DNA from: JBCFAY01 sp038562375 | GTDB taxonomy: Bacteria > Bacillota > Clostridia > Christensenellales > CAG-138 | NCBI GenBank assembly: GCA_038562375.1 | Contig: JBCFAY010000016.1 | Location: 16,452-80,451, forward strand | Direction of reading: 5' to 3' | Length of the DNA: 64,000 nt | In this document: one piece after another, positions 31,603-39,703 of the stretch | How positions within the stretch are numbered: position 1 is the first letter of the stretch | How the letters are laid out: each line of letters starts with the position of its first letter | The notes under the pieces: model-generated | The model's database searches: none | What the model was told of the DNA's origin: nothing | Seen by the model: the letters and a program-made list of their open reading frames with translations, nothing else | Program-made: the position numbers and the translations under genes

Positions 31603-33348
31603 ATGTCTGTTGCAATCAAGATCAACGGAAATGTCGTCCATGCGCAGGAAGGGAGCACCGTGCTCGACGCCGCGATGGCCGCGGGCATCCGCATCCCGAC
31701 GCTGTGCAACCTCAAGGACATCAACAACATCGGCGCTTGCAGGATGTGCCTTGTCGAGGACGCAAAAACGAAGAGGCTTCAGGCGTCCTGCGTGCTTCCC
31801 GTCTCGGAAGGCATGGAGGTTATCACCAATTCGCCCCGCGTGCTCCAGGCGCGCAGGGCGGTGCTCGAATTGCTCCTTTCCGATCACGACCGCTCCTGCC
31901 TGACCTGCAAGCGCAATCAGAGCTGCGAGCTTCAGGCGCTCTGCGATGAGCTCGGCATCATCGAGATCGAGTTCGAAGGCGTGCGCAATATCAAGACCAT
32001 CGACGAGTATTCCCCCAGCATCGTCCGCGACAACAACAAGTGCATCCTCTGCCGACGCTGCGTCGCCGCCTGCGACAATATCCAGCGCGTCTATGCGATC
32101 GGCATGCAGAACCGCGGATACCGCACTCAGATCGGCTCAAAGTTTGAAAAGAGCCTCAATGACATCGCCTGCATCAACTGCGGCCAGTGCATCGCGGCTT
32201 GCCCGACCGCCGCCTTGACGGAGAAGGACTCGACAAGGGAGGTTTGGGATGCGCTCGGCGACCCGAACAAATTCGTCGTATTCCAGCCCGCCCCGGCCGT
32301 GCGCGTCGCCATCGGCGAGGAGTTCGGCCTTCCGGTCGGGACGCGCTGCACCGGCAAGCTTGCCGCCGCGATGCGCAGGCTCGGCGCGGACCGCGTGTTC
32401 GACGTGGATTTCGGCGCGGACCTGACGATCATGGAAGAGGGCACGGAGTTGCTCCAGCGCATCAAAAACGGCGGTGTGCTGCCCATGATCACCTCCTGCA
32501 GCCCCGGCTGGGTCAAGTTCTGCGAGCATTTCTATCCGGAGTTTCTGCCGAATCTTTCCACCTGCAAGAGCCCCAACCAGATGCAGGGCGCGGTCACGAA
32601 GACCTGTTTTGCACAGAGGAACGGACTTGATCCGAAGGATGTCTTCGTCGCCGCGGTGATGCCGTGCACTGCCAAGAAATTCGAGCGCACGCGGCCCGGC
32701 ATGGGCAGGGACGGCTACAGCGATGTGGATGCGGTGCTGACGACCCGGGAGTTCGCGCGCATGGTCAAGCAGGCCTCGATCGATTTTGCGAATCTGCCGG
32801 ATGAGGAATTCGACACCTTCTTCGGCGAATCCACCGGCGCGGCCGTGATATTCGGCGTAACGGGCGGGGTCATGGAGGCGGCGCTCCGCACGGTGGCCGA
32901 TCAACTCGCCGGGCAGGATATGGAAAAGCTCGACTATACCGACGTGCGCGGCCTCGAGGGCATCAAGGAAGCCACGGTGTCCGTCGCGGGCATGGATATC
33001 CGTGTTGCGATCGCGCACGGCACCGCAAACGCCGCCCAGCTCCTCGATTGCATCAAGGCAGGCAAGGCGCAGTATCACTTTATCGAGGTCATGGGTTGCC
33101 CCGGCGGCTGCATCACCGGTGGCGGGCAGCCGATCGTGGACGCGCGCGCACGTTACGGGGTGGATACGGGCAAAGCGCGCGCCAAGGCGATCTATGATGC
33201 CGACGCCGCGATGACGATCCGCAAGTCGCACAAGAACCCCGCGATCCTCAAGCTCTATGAGGAGTTCCTGGGCGAACCGAACAGCCACAAGGCGCATGAG
33301 CTGCTGCACACGACCTATCGCCCGAGGGACAAATACTCGAACGCGTAA
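31603..33348 (+). CDS. [FeFe]-hydrogenase, modular group A type
   Basis: This 581-residue enzyme makes or oxidises H2 with ferredoxin or NADH-linked partners. Domains in order: [2Fe-2S] (Cys in TLCNL, GACRMCLVE, about 1-78), a His-Cys cluster (HDRSCLTCKRNQSCELQALC, about 98-117), two [4Fe-4S] clusters (CILCRRCVAACD, CINCGQCIAACP), the H-cluster domain (TSCSPGW about 299, MPCTAKKFE about 354, VMGCPGGCITGGG about 494) and a small-subunit tail after 540. L1 reads TSCSPGW where many have TSCCPGW. AAGGAAGG precedes the ATG. No hydB, hydC or maturase gene is next to it. Confidence 0.93.
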   Translation: MSVAIKINGNVVHAQEGSTVLDAAMAAGIRIPTLCNLKDINNIGACRMCLVEDAKTKRLQASCVLPVSEGMEVITNSPRVLQARRAVLELLLSDHDRSCLTCKRNQSCELQALCDELGIIEIEFEGVRNIKTIDEYSPSIVRDNNKCILCRRCVAACDNIQRVYAIGMQNRGYRTQIGSKFEKSLNDIACINCGQCIAACPTAALTEKDSTREVWDALGDPNKFVVFQPAPAVRVAIGEEFGLPVGTRCTGKLAAAMRRLGADRVFDVDFGADLTIMEEGTELLQRIKNGGVLPMITSCSPGWVKFCEHFYPEFLPNLSTCKSPNQMQGAVTKTCFAQRNGLDPKDVFVAAVMPCTAKKFERTRPGMGRDGYSDVDAVLTTREFARMVKQASIDFANLPDEEFDTFFGESTGAAVIFGVTGGVMEAALRTVADQLAGQDMEKLDYTDVRGLEGIKEATVSVAGMDIRVAIAHGTANAAQLLDCIKAGKAQYHFIEVMGCPGGCITGGGQPIVDARARYGVDTGKARAKAIYDADAAMTIRKSHKNPAILKLYEEFLGEPNSHKAHELLHTTYRPRDKYSNA

Positions 33349-33390
33349 CGCATCGGCCAATCCATATTAAAAAGAGAAAGAATCGTACGC

Positions 33391-33412
33391 CCCCGTCCAA
33401 AAGACGGGGGCG
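33391..33412. repeat. Left flanking hairpin of element copy B
   Basis: GCCCCCGTC and GACGGGGGC around CAAAA. An identical 22-base copy lies at 33631-33652. No T tract follows, so it is not a plain terminator. Confidence 0.7.
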
Positions 33413-33605
33413 GCAGACTGTCGAAAAAGTGGATCCCTCCACTTTTTCGAAGCTCACCGTGCATTTTCGGTCCTCGGTTCTCGCAGTTGCTTCGAACTGT
33501 CGAACCGAAAAGCACTTCAAGGTGTCATTTTGCACCGCACATGTCGCTGCAAAATGACGGATTGAAAGCCTCTGGCCGCACAAGTAGATCGCACGTCGCT
33601 TTTTA
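33408..33605 (+). repeat. Structured intergenic element, copy B
   Basis: GCAGACTGTCGAAAAAG starts a perfect stem (CGAAAAAGTGGA / TCCACTTTTTCG). A second stem, GTGC.TTTTCGGT with ACCGAAAAGCAC, encloses a hairpin CAGTT-GCTTCG-AACTG. A third, GTCATTTTGCA / TGCAAAATGAC, contains the shared block TTTTGCACCGCAC, and GATCGC follows. Blocks and order match copy A at 780-985 while the stem bases differ. It starts 60 bases after the hydrogenase stop codon. Confidence 0.6.
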
Positions 33606-33630
33606 TGAGGGTTTATTGATAGGCTGGCAT

Positions 33631-33652
33631 CCCCGTCCAAAAGACGGGGGCG
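33631..33652. repeat. Right flanking hairpin of element copy B
   Basis: Identical in 22 bases to 33391-33412; being palindromic, the pair can be read as direct or inverted repeats bounding a unit of about 260 bases. Confidence 0.7.
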
Positions 33653-33758
33653 TATTGTAAAACGCCTTATCGGCAAACTGAACAAGGCTTTTCCGGCAAA
33701 AGGAAAGCGCTCATCCCTTCCCTGTGCTCATGCGTTCGCAGGCGCGCACCTTCGGCGT

Positions 33759-34511
33759 TCAAACAAACCATTCCACCGGATTGTGCTCCAGATACGGCAA
33801 TAAATATGTGCGCATGTTCGTTCCGTCGAATTGCCATGCGCCCGTAGGACAGATCGAACAGCATTTTACGCAAACGATGCATCGTTCGGGGTCAACCCGC
33901 ATGCTTTGCGGATCGATCGCCTCGGTGGGGCATTCGGCCGCGCAAATGCCGCAGTACGTGCAGCTCGCTTCATCCCATGTTTTTGAAAAGGATCTTAACT
34001 GACGTCTTTTCGGCTCCGCCTCGCCGGGCAAAAGCGCCGCCGAATAAGGGGGATTGTCAAGCTTTTGCATGATTGCCTGCGCAAAGGCGGAAAAGGCGGG
34101 CATGTCCTCTTCATCGGGGCGGCCTTTGCCCATTTCCTCCAAATAGCAATGCGGTATGATGCAGGCGATTCCGCCGAGGCATACGAAGCCCTGCCGTTCG
34201 AGCTTTGCCCCAAGCTGCGCGGGCAGATTCTCATACTCGCGGTTTCCGTAGGCCGCCATCACCGCGCAGGGCGTCCTGTCGCCCATAAGGTTTTCAAACA
34301 AGCGCGCGACCATCGGAAGCTGCCCTAAATATACGGGGCAGGCCGCGATCAGCAGCGTATCCGGCGTAAGGTCATATCGTTGTTCGCGGTTTTCCGGCCT
34401 GGTGAGATCAAGATAGGCTGCCGGGAGATCGAACCGATCCGCCAAAAGCTGCGCCGCACGCTTTGTTCCGCCCGTCGGACTAAAATACGCAATGGTAATG
34501 GAAGTTACCAT
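33759..34511 (-). CDS. EFR1-family flavodoxin-ferredoxin fusion
   Basis: This 250-residue protein has an N-terminal flavodoxin-like domain (FMN loop SPTGGTKRA, residues 10-18, and AYGNREYENL near 88) and a C-terminal pair of [4Fe-4S] motifs (CTYCGICAAECP and CIVCVKCCSICP, about 180-225). This is the EFRO/EFR1 architecture of anaerobes, presumed to pass single electrons. ATG 34511 follows a full AGGAGG at six bases. It is convergent with the hydrogenase gene, with the structured element between them. Confidence 0.9.
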   Translation of the reverse strand: MVTSITIAYFSPTGGTKRAAQLLADRFDLPAAYLDLTRPENREQRYDLTPDTLLIAACPVYLGQLPMVARLFENLMGDRTPCAVMAAYGNREYENLPAQLGAKLERQGFVCLGGIACIIPHCYLEEMGKGRPDEEDMPAFSAFAQAIMQKLDNPPYSAALLPGEAEPKRRQLRSFSKTWDEASCTYCGICAAECPTEAIDPQSMRVDPERCIVCVKCCSICPTGAWQFDGTNMRTYLLPYLEHNPVEWFV

Positions 34512-34712
34512 ATGGTTCCTCCTGTACAAAACTTTATAATTATGAGTTAATTTTAATATGCATTATGCCAAGATCCGCAATAAGGCCGTGCCGTTATTTA
34601 TCGTACTCCATTTTATACATAAACGCAAGGCGACAAGGTTTAAGATGCACTGCCTCCGAAACGACAGCCAATGCCACTTTTTCGATAGAATCCGCGTTTT
34701 TTCTTATGGGAC

Positions 34713-34741
34713 TTGTATCTTTTTTTTAGTTAAGGTAGCAT
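34713..34741 (+). promoter_or_regulatory. Probable promoter of the LCP gene
   Basis: TTGTAT (34713-34718), 17 bases, TAGCAT (34736-34741), with an A/T-rich spacer. Confidence 0.45.
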
Positions 34742-34766
34742 AGTGCTCATGGAGGAGAACGCATAT

Positions 34767-36113
34767 ATGGAAAATCACATTGAGGAACATCCGAACAATC
34801 CTTCCGGCAAAGCGCCAAAGAAGAAGATGGGCTGGCTCGGAAGGATTCTTATCATAGTCGGGATACTGGTCGTGCTTGCGCTCGCGGCCGTCGCCGTGCT
34901 GGGCTTTAATCTTCTGAACCGCCTTTCCCGTCCACAGGTGCCCACGAGCTTTGAACAGGAGGATACCCCGCAGCCGACCGCGTCCCCGACGGCGCAGCCC
35001 GGCGCCTCGCCGCTGCCCACGTTTACGCCAGCGCCGACGGAAATGCCGCTCCTCCCGCTCAACGAGCTCTATGCGCAGACGCAGCTTACCTCCGAGCAGT
35101 ACGCCGCCATGGACGCGCACAACAAGGATACGTCGAACTACACCAACATTCTTCTACTGGGCGTCGATCGGCGTTCCTCCACGGGCAACGCGCGGTCGGA
35201 TACGATGATGATCGCTACGATCGATAAAAAGAACAAGCGCATCAAGCTCACCTCGCTCATGCGCGATCTTTTGGTGGATATCCCCGGCGTCGGCGAAGGG
35301 CGGCTCAACAGCGCGACGACGAAGGGCGGCATCCCGCTTTTGATGCAGACCCTCGAGCACAATCTGCACATAACGCTCAAGCAGTATATCCTTGTGGATT
35401 TCAGGATGTTCCAGAAGATCGTCGACAAGCTTGGCGGCGTAACCGTCCGAATGACGACGGCGGAAATCAGCGCCGCGAACGACTGCATCGCCGGGCTCAA
35501 TAAGGAATGGGGCGTCGATTATCTGTGGGACGGGTTCATCTTCGCCAACGCGGGCAACGTCAAGCTGACCGGGAAGCAGGCGCTCGGCTTCGCGCGCGTC
35601 CGCCATATCGACAGCGATTTTTCCCGCACCGACCGGCAGTTTAAGATCTTGAGCGCGATATTCGCGAAATTCATGACTCGATCGCTCACGCAGAAATACG
35701 ATATCCTCTATGATCTGATGCCGATGGTGGAAACCAACCTGACCAACGCCGAGATCATCGACGCGGCCATGGGCGTTCTCGGCACAGGCGTAGACGGGAT
35801 GCTGCATTACCGCGTACCTGCGGACAATACCTACCGCTCCAGCAGGTACGAAGGCAGCGCCGTGCTCATAGGCGACCTGTCGCAGAACGCGTGGCTCGCG
35901 CACGAGTTTATATTTGAATCGACCGAGGTTCCCGACCCTGCCAAGGTGCTCTCGCCCGGCAAATCCAACCCGCCGCGCACCCCGAGCCCTTCGCAGACCC
36001 CGATCATCCTCACGCCGGAGCCTATTGACGGCGGCGGCGAACTCGGAACGGGGCTTGCCCCGATCGTGACGCCCACGCCGACCCCGACGCCCGCGCTCCC
36101 TTCCCCGGGCTAA
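34767..36113 (+). CDS. LytR-CpsA-Psr (LCP) family wall-polymer ligase
   Basis: This 448-residue protein has a basic N-terminus, one helix (about 23-48), a Pro/Thr-rich linker (about 60-90) and an exported LCP domain. The domain carries the markers NILLLGVDRRSSTGNARSDTMMIATID, TSLMRDLLVDIPG and KQALGFARVRHIDSDFSRTDRQ, including the Arg and Asp residues that bind the polyprenyl-pyrophosphate head. LCP enzymes attach teichoic acids or other glycopolymers to peptidoglycan. A second Pro/Thr-rich tail ends the protein. ATG 34767 lies nine bases after GGAGGAG; ATG 34749 and GTG 34743 lack a site. Confidence 0.93.
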   Translation: MENHIEEHPNNPSGKAPKKKMGWLGRILIIVGILVVLALAAVAVLGFNLLNRLSRPQVPTSFEQEDTPQPTASPTAQPGASPLPTFTPAPTEMPLLPLNELYAQTQLTSEQYAAMDAHNKDTSNYTNILLLGVDRRSSTGNARSDTMMIATIDKKNKRIKLTSLMRDLLVDIPGVGEGRLNSATTKGGIPLLMQTLEHNLHITLKQYILVDFRMFQKIVDKLGGVTVRMTTAEISAANDCIAGLNKEWGVDYLWDGFIFANAGNVKLTGKQALGFARVRHIDSDFSRTDRQFKILSAIFAKFMTRSLTQKYDILYDLMPMVETNLTNAEIIDAAMGVLGTGVDGMLHYRVPADNTYRSSRYEGSAVLIGDLSQNAWLAHEFIFESTEVPDPAKVLSPGKSNPPRTPSPSQTPIILTPEPIDGGGELGTGLAPIVTPTPTPTPALPSPG

Positions 36114-36129
36114 GGCTTCAAACAATTTC

Positions 36130-36152
36130 GCCCCGCGCAAGCGGGGCTTTTT
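36130..36152 (+). terminator. Terminator of the LCP gene
   Basis: GCCCCGC-GCAA-GCGGGGC followed by TTTTT. Confidence 0.92.
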
Positions 36153-36425
36153 GCTGCACCAACCCGGGGTGCCGGACATATTCTGTTTATGGTAAGGGGA
36201 ATCAAACCCAAGCGGCTTAGAGAGCGGGAAAAGCATCCCCTGCGTGTCGTCCGCCCTCGCCTTTGCTCCGCCGCTCCTTTATTCCGCCGCCTTAACCGCC
36301 ATATTTTTTGCTTTTTAATTCTTGAGGCGCTCGGGTTCGCACCCCTTGCCCTGAACGAAGTCCGCTGTTCCTATCCTGCGATTGAGGGGTTGGCCGCTAC
36401 GTCCACATTATTCGTCTTTAATCAC
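36153..36425. other. Spacer upstream of the M15 peptidase gene
   Basis: The frame of the peptidase stays open to 36189 but the Arg-rich translation and lack of a ribosome site argue against coding. A segment at 36217-36236 resembles 1395-1412 on the other strand (ATGCTT..CCCGCTCTC.AA). Confidence 0.4.
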
Positions 36426-37064
36426 ATGGCCCGACGTTTCGAAAAATATTCAAACGGCGAGCTGCCGTATGTGCATGAGGGAAGAATCGCGACGGCGCAG
36501 TTTTTGGGCGGCGCCAAGCCGCAGCTCGCTTGGACGGATCGGCGCTTGCTCGAAGCGTTCGATCGGCTGTGCCGCCAATGGGGCGACACGATCAGGATCT
36601 CGGGCGCATTCCGAGCGCTCGCCGACCACGTCCACACGGGGCAATCACTGCATTACGCCGGGCTTGCGCTCGACATCGGATCGGGGCTGCCCGCCGCAGA
36701 GCGCGAGGCCCTCCGCCGTCAGTGCGTGCAGAGCGGCGACTGGGATTACGTCGATCCGGCGCACATCGCGCCCACCTGGATCCACGTGCAGATGCAGCTC
36801 GAGCCGCCCGCCCAGCCGTACTTCGGGTATCCGAAACTGCAGATGGAAGCGCAGAGCGTCTATGTCTGCGTGCTGCAGGAGCTCCTGCGGCTAAACGGCA
36901 GCTACCGCGGAATGCCCGACGGCGTCTTCGGCCCGATGACGCTGAATGCGTTCAAGGATTTTCAGATAAAAAGCGGCCTCGCGCCTCAGGAATTCGTAAA
37001 CGCCACGCTATGGAGGGCGCTGTTCCGGGCGCACAATGAAGCGCGAAAACAGGCGGGCGAATAA
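36426..37064 (+). CDS. M15-type peptidase/carboxypeptidase with peptidoglycan-binding domain
   Basis: This protein of about 212 residues has an M15/YcbK-like domain (zinc-site pattern SGAFRALADHVHTG, HYAGLALDIG and PTWIHVQMQ: two His and one Asp) followed by a PG_binding_1 repeat (LLRLNGSYRGMPDGVFGPMTLNAFKDFQ). It would trim stem peptides of the wall. The start is unsure: ATG 36426 lacks a ribosome site, and no signal peptide is visible from it. An N-terminal extension from 36189 is possible but looks non-coding. Follows the LCP terminator. Confidence 0.75.
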   Translation: MARRFEKYSNGELPYVHEGRIATAQFLGGAKPQLAWTDRRLLEAFDRLCRQWGDTIRISGAFRALADHVHTGQSLHYAGLALDIGSGLPAAEREALRRQCVQSGDWDYVDPAHIAPTWIHVQMQLEPPAQPYFGYPKLQMEAQSVYVCVLQELLRLNGSYRGMPDGVFGPMTLNAFKDFQIKSGLAPQEFVNATLWRALFRAHNEARKQAGE

Positions 37065-37090
37065 AAACCGCGCCCGGGAGGTGCGGCCAA
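37063..37090 (-). terminator. Probable terminator of tmk
   Basis: On the minus strand CCGCACC..GGGCGCGG forms an imperfect stem followed by TTTTTAT; it overlaps the stop codon of the converging peptidase gene. Confidence 0.5.
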
Positions 37091-37158
37091 ACGGTTTGAT
37101 ATCCCAATAAAGATCCTCTTCGAGGCTTCTGCCGCGCCGGGAGCGCAGCCGGAACTTT

Positions 37159-37833
37159 TTACAGTACGCCGCACTCGGAAAGAGCGCTTTCGATCCTATT
37201 AAAAACCTCGTCCTCGGGCAGCAGCGATCCTTGTTCCATGCAATCGACCACCACAATATTCCGGCATCGCTTCGCGTACTCGAGGTATTTTTCCCGCGCG
37301 CGCGCCTGTATGCCGCCGGCTGATTCGTACACGTCGCGCGCTTCGCCGACATATTCTCGGAAGCCTTTTTTATCGACGTTGCGGCCCGCGTCGTTGGGCT
37401 GTACGTCGAGCACAAGATGCACGTCCGGCTCCGGAAGGGCGAGCCTTTTGTATTCAAGCTCGTTCACCCAATCGAGGATATCCGGCTCCGAAAGATCCCT
37501 CTCGCGGATGCTCTGATAGACGGCGTTCGACAGAACATAGCGGTTGATCAGGAGCACGTCGGCGTTCGAGGTATCCCGATCCTGGAAATCCGCCCAGCGG
37601 TCCATCGCAAACCAGAGCGCCATGCTCTTCGCGTCGACCTGATCCGCACGGACTCCCGCCGCCCCGCTTAAGAGGCTCCCGATCCGTTCGCCGAAGAAGC
37701 TTTTGTACGCCGGGAACGAGCGCGTCAGGACGCTTTTGCCCCGCGCCTTCAAAGCGTTTTCCAGCCGCTGCATCTGCACGGTTTTGCCGCTCCCGTCGAT
37801 CCCCTCAAACGCGATTACGATCTGCTTTGCCAT
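37159..37833 (-). CDS. tmk: Thymidylate kinase family protein
   Basis: This 224-residue enzyme phosphorylates dTMP to dTDP. Walker A reads FEGIDGSGKTVQM (residues 8-20); the lid and base-binding regions follow. The DRY motif that normally binds the substrate phosphate reads INRYVLSNAVYQ here, with Asn in place of Asp. LVLDVQPNDAGRN near 130 is the usual LDV strand. The longer lid and the substitution place it in a divergent branch seen in Clostridia. It precedes no holB here; hflX lies upstream by 39 bases. Confidence 0.82.
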   Translation of the reverse strand: MAKQIVIAFEGIDGSGKTVQMQRLENALKARGKSVLTRSFPAYKSFFGERIGSLLSGAAGVRADQVDAKSMALWFAMDRWADFQDRDTSNADVLLINRYVLSNAVYQSIRERDLSEPDILDWVNELEYKRLALPEPDVHLVLDVQPNDAGRNVDKKGFREYVGEARDVYESAGGIQARAREKYLEYAKRCRNIVVVDCMEQGSLLPEDEVFNRIESALSECGVL

Positions 37834-37872
37834 CCTCGTCCCCCAATTCCATCATACTCAAATATCAGCGTT

Positions 37873-39639
37873 TCAGCCGCGCTTCAGAAGGCTCTCGAGC
37901 CGTTTGCGCGTCGCTTCCGAAAGGAGCGCCGCGATCCGCGTACCCGTCTCTTCGTGCGCTTCGGAGAGGATGCGGCCCTCGGCGCGAATCAGCTGCAGCA
38001 CCTGATAGCGATCGTACGGGATCAGCAGTTCCACCTCGCACAGGCCGGAGTTCAGCGCCGCCTCGATGCGCTCGAGGAGCAGCCCGATCCCTTCCCCGGT
38101 CTTCGCGCTGATAAGTACGCTGTCCGGCTTTTTTACGGGGCAGGCGTCCGGCTTGTCCTGTTTGTTGTATACGTTGATGCGCGGCGTGTCGATCGCATGC
38201 AGCTCGCTGAGCACATCCTCGACCACGCTCATCTGCACGTCGAAGTAAGACGACGACGCGTCGATCACGTGCAGTATCAGGTCGGCGTTTGAGACCTCCT
38301 CCAAAGTGGAATGAAACGCCTGGACAAGATCGTGCGGAAGCTTGTTGATAAAGCCTACGGTGTCCGATAGAAGCGCCTCGGTGCCGCCCGGGAGCGTCAC
38401 CTGCCTCACCACGGGATCGAGCGTCGCGAAGAGCTTATCCTCCGCGAGCACATCGCTGCCCGAAAGCGCGTTTAAAAGCGTGGACTTCCCCGCATTGGTG
38501 TAGCCTACGAGCGCGACGAGCGGCTGCTCGTTCTTCTGCCTGCGCGCGCGGCGAAGCTCCCGCTGTTTCTTGATCTCTTCAAGCTCCTGCTCCAATTCGA
38601 ATATCCTTCGCTTGATGCGGCGGCGGTCGATCTCCAGCTTCTTTTCACCCGGTCCGCGCGTGCCGATGCCGCCGCCCTGCCGGGAAAGCGCCCCGCCGAT
38701 GCCCGTCAGCCGCGGAAGCCTGTACTGAAGCTGCGCAAGCTCAACCTGGAGCTTGCCCTCGCGCGTGTTGGCGCGCGCAGCGAAGATATCGAGGATCAGC
38801 GCCGTGCGGTCGATCACGCGCGCGCCTAAGATCTCCTCGAGATTCCTAAGCTGCACCGCGTTGAGCTCGTCGTCGAAGATATAGAGCTCCGCCTCGAGCT
38901 CGCTCCCAAGGAGCGTCAGCTCCTCCGCCTTGCCGCTTCCGATATAGGTGGCGTTATCGACGGTGCGCCGTTTCTGCACGCTTTTGCCCACGACCTGCGC
39001 GCCCGCGGTCGACGCAAGCTCCGCGAGCTCCGCCATCGAGTCGTATCCTTCGTCGTCGTTTAAGCCCACAAGTATCGCCCGCTCCGGGCGATTTTCCTCA
39101 ACGGCGCGCGTCGTGCTGAAGAGGCGCTGATCCGCGGCCCGGATCTCCTCCATCAGAGCGCGCTGCGGAAGCTTTAAGGGATCAAACGGGCCGTAGATCA
39201 GCGCCGTCCGCTCCCCGTCCTTCATCTCGCCCATAAACGCGGCGTAAAAAGCCTTGAGGCATCCCTTATATACGCCGAGCGAGCACATCGCGTCAAGGCG
39301 CATACTCCTGAGCGTTCCAAGGTCGACGCCCGAGAGCGTCGCGTCGCCGTTCGGGTGCGTGTGGATACAGCGCACACCGCAGAGCCTGTCCTCATTGCGC
39401 ACGAGGCGCATCTCGGGCATCGCAACCGTCATGCTGTCGCCGATCGAAACGTCGGCCACCCGCCCGTCCCGCGAAAGGTATACCGACACTTCGCGGCCAA
39501 GTAGCCCCGTATATTCGGCCATCCGCTCCAGGAGTTCCCGGGGCGCGAACCCGTCGGCCACAAAATCGTAGAGTTCCGCCATTCGTTCAAGCAGCGCAGA
39601 GCGGATGCCCTGTACGCTGCCGTTCACCTTTTTTTCCAT
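37873..39639 (-). CDS. hflX: Ribosome-associated GTPase HflX
   Basis: This 588-residue GTPase splits or rescues stalled ribosomes under stress. An N-terminal extension of about 190 residues precedes the HflX domain (SVQKRRTVDNATYIGSGKAEE), a glycine-rich segment RQGGGIGTRGPGEKKLE and the G domain: GYTNAGKSTLLNALSG (G1), DTVGFINKLPHDLVQAFHSTLEE (G3), NKQD (G4). ATG 39639 follows GAGGGAACG; an ATG at 39672 lies inside a perfect palindrome. The promoter and operator at 39653-39679 drive it. Confidence 0.93.
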   Translation of the reverse strand: MEKKVNGSVQGIRSALLERMAELYDFVADGFAPRELLERMAEYTGLLGREVSVYLSRDGRVADVSIGDSMTVAMPEMRLVRNEDRLCGVRCIHTHPNGDATLSGVDLGTLRSMRLDAMCSLGVYKGCLKAFYAAFMGEMKDGERTALIYGPFDPLKLPQRALMEEIRAADQRLFSTTRAVEENRPERAILVGLNDDEGYDSMAELAELASTAGAQVVGKSVQKRRTVDNATYIGSGKAEELTLLGSELEAELYIFDDELNAVQLRNLEEILGARVIDRTALILDIFAARANTREGKLQVELAQLQYRLPRLTGIGGALSRQGGGIGTRGPGEKKLEIDRRRIKRRIFELEQELEEIKKQRELRRARRQKNEQPLVALVGYTNAGKSTLLNALSGSDVLAEDKLFATLDPVVRQVTLPGGTEALLSDTVGFINKLPHDLVQAFHSTLEEVSNADLILHVIDASSSYFDVQMSVVEDVLSELHAIDTPRINVYNKQDKPDACPVKKPDSVLISAKTGEGIGLLLERIEAALNSGLCEVELLIPYDRYQVLQLIRAEGRILSEAHEETGTRIAALLSEATRKRLESLLKRG

Positions 39640-39652
39640 CGTTCCCTCGTCT

Positions 39653-39679
39653 TTGTCACGATATCGTGACAATATTATA
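39653..39679 (-). promoter_or_regulatory. hflX -10 element and 20-base perfect palindrome
   Basis: On the minus strand TATAAT (39679-39674) is followed after one base by TTGTCACGATATCGTGACAA (39672-39653), which would sit over the transcription start, 13 bases before the ATG. The -35 is weak. Confidence 0.7.
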
Positions 39680-39703
39680 TCCTGTCCGCGCCCAAAAAGC
39701 CAT

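Larger units (their letters stand above)
33349..33758. other. 410-base intergenic region with structured element copy B
   Basis: There is no gene here. It holds the structured element at 33408-33605 and, on either side of it, two identical 22-base palindromic hairpins (33391-33412, 33631-33652). Confidence 0.6.

Noticed and set aside
36189..36425. N-terminal extension of the M15 peptidase
   Set aside because: Arg-rich translation, no ribosome site and no signal peptide; probably a chance open frame in GC-rich DNA.
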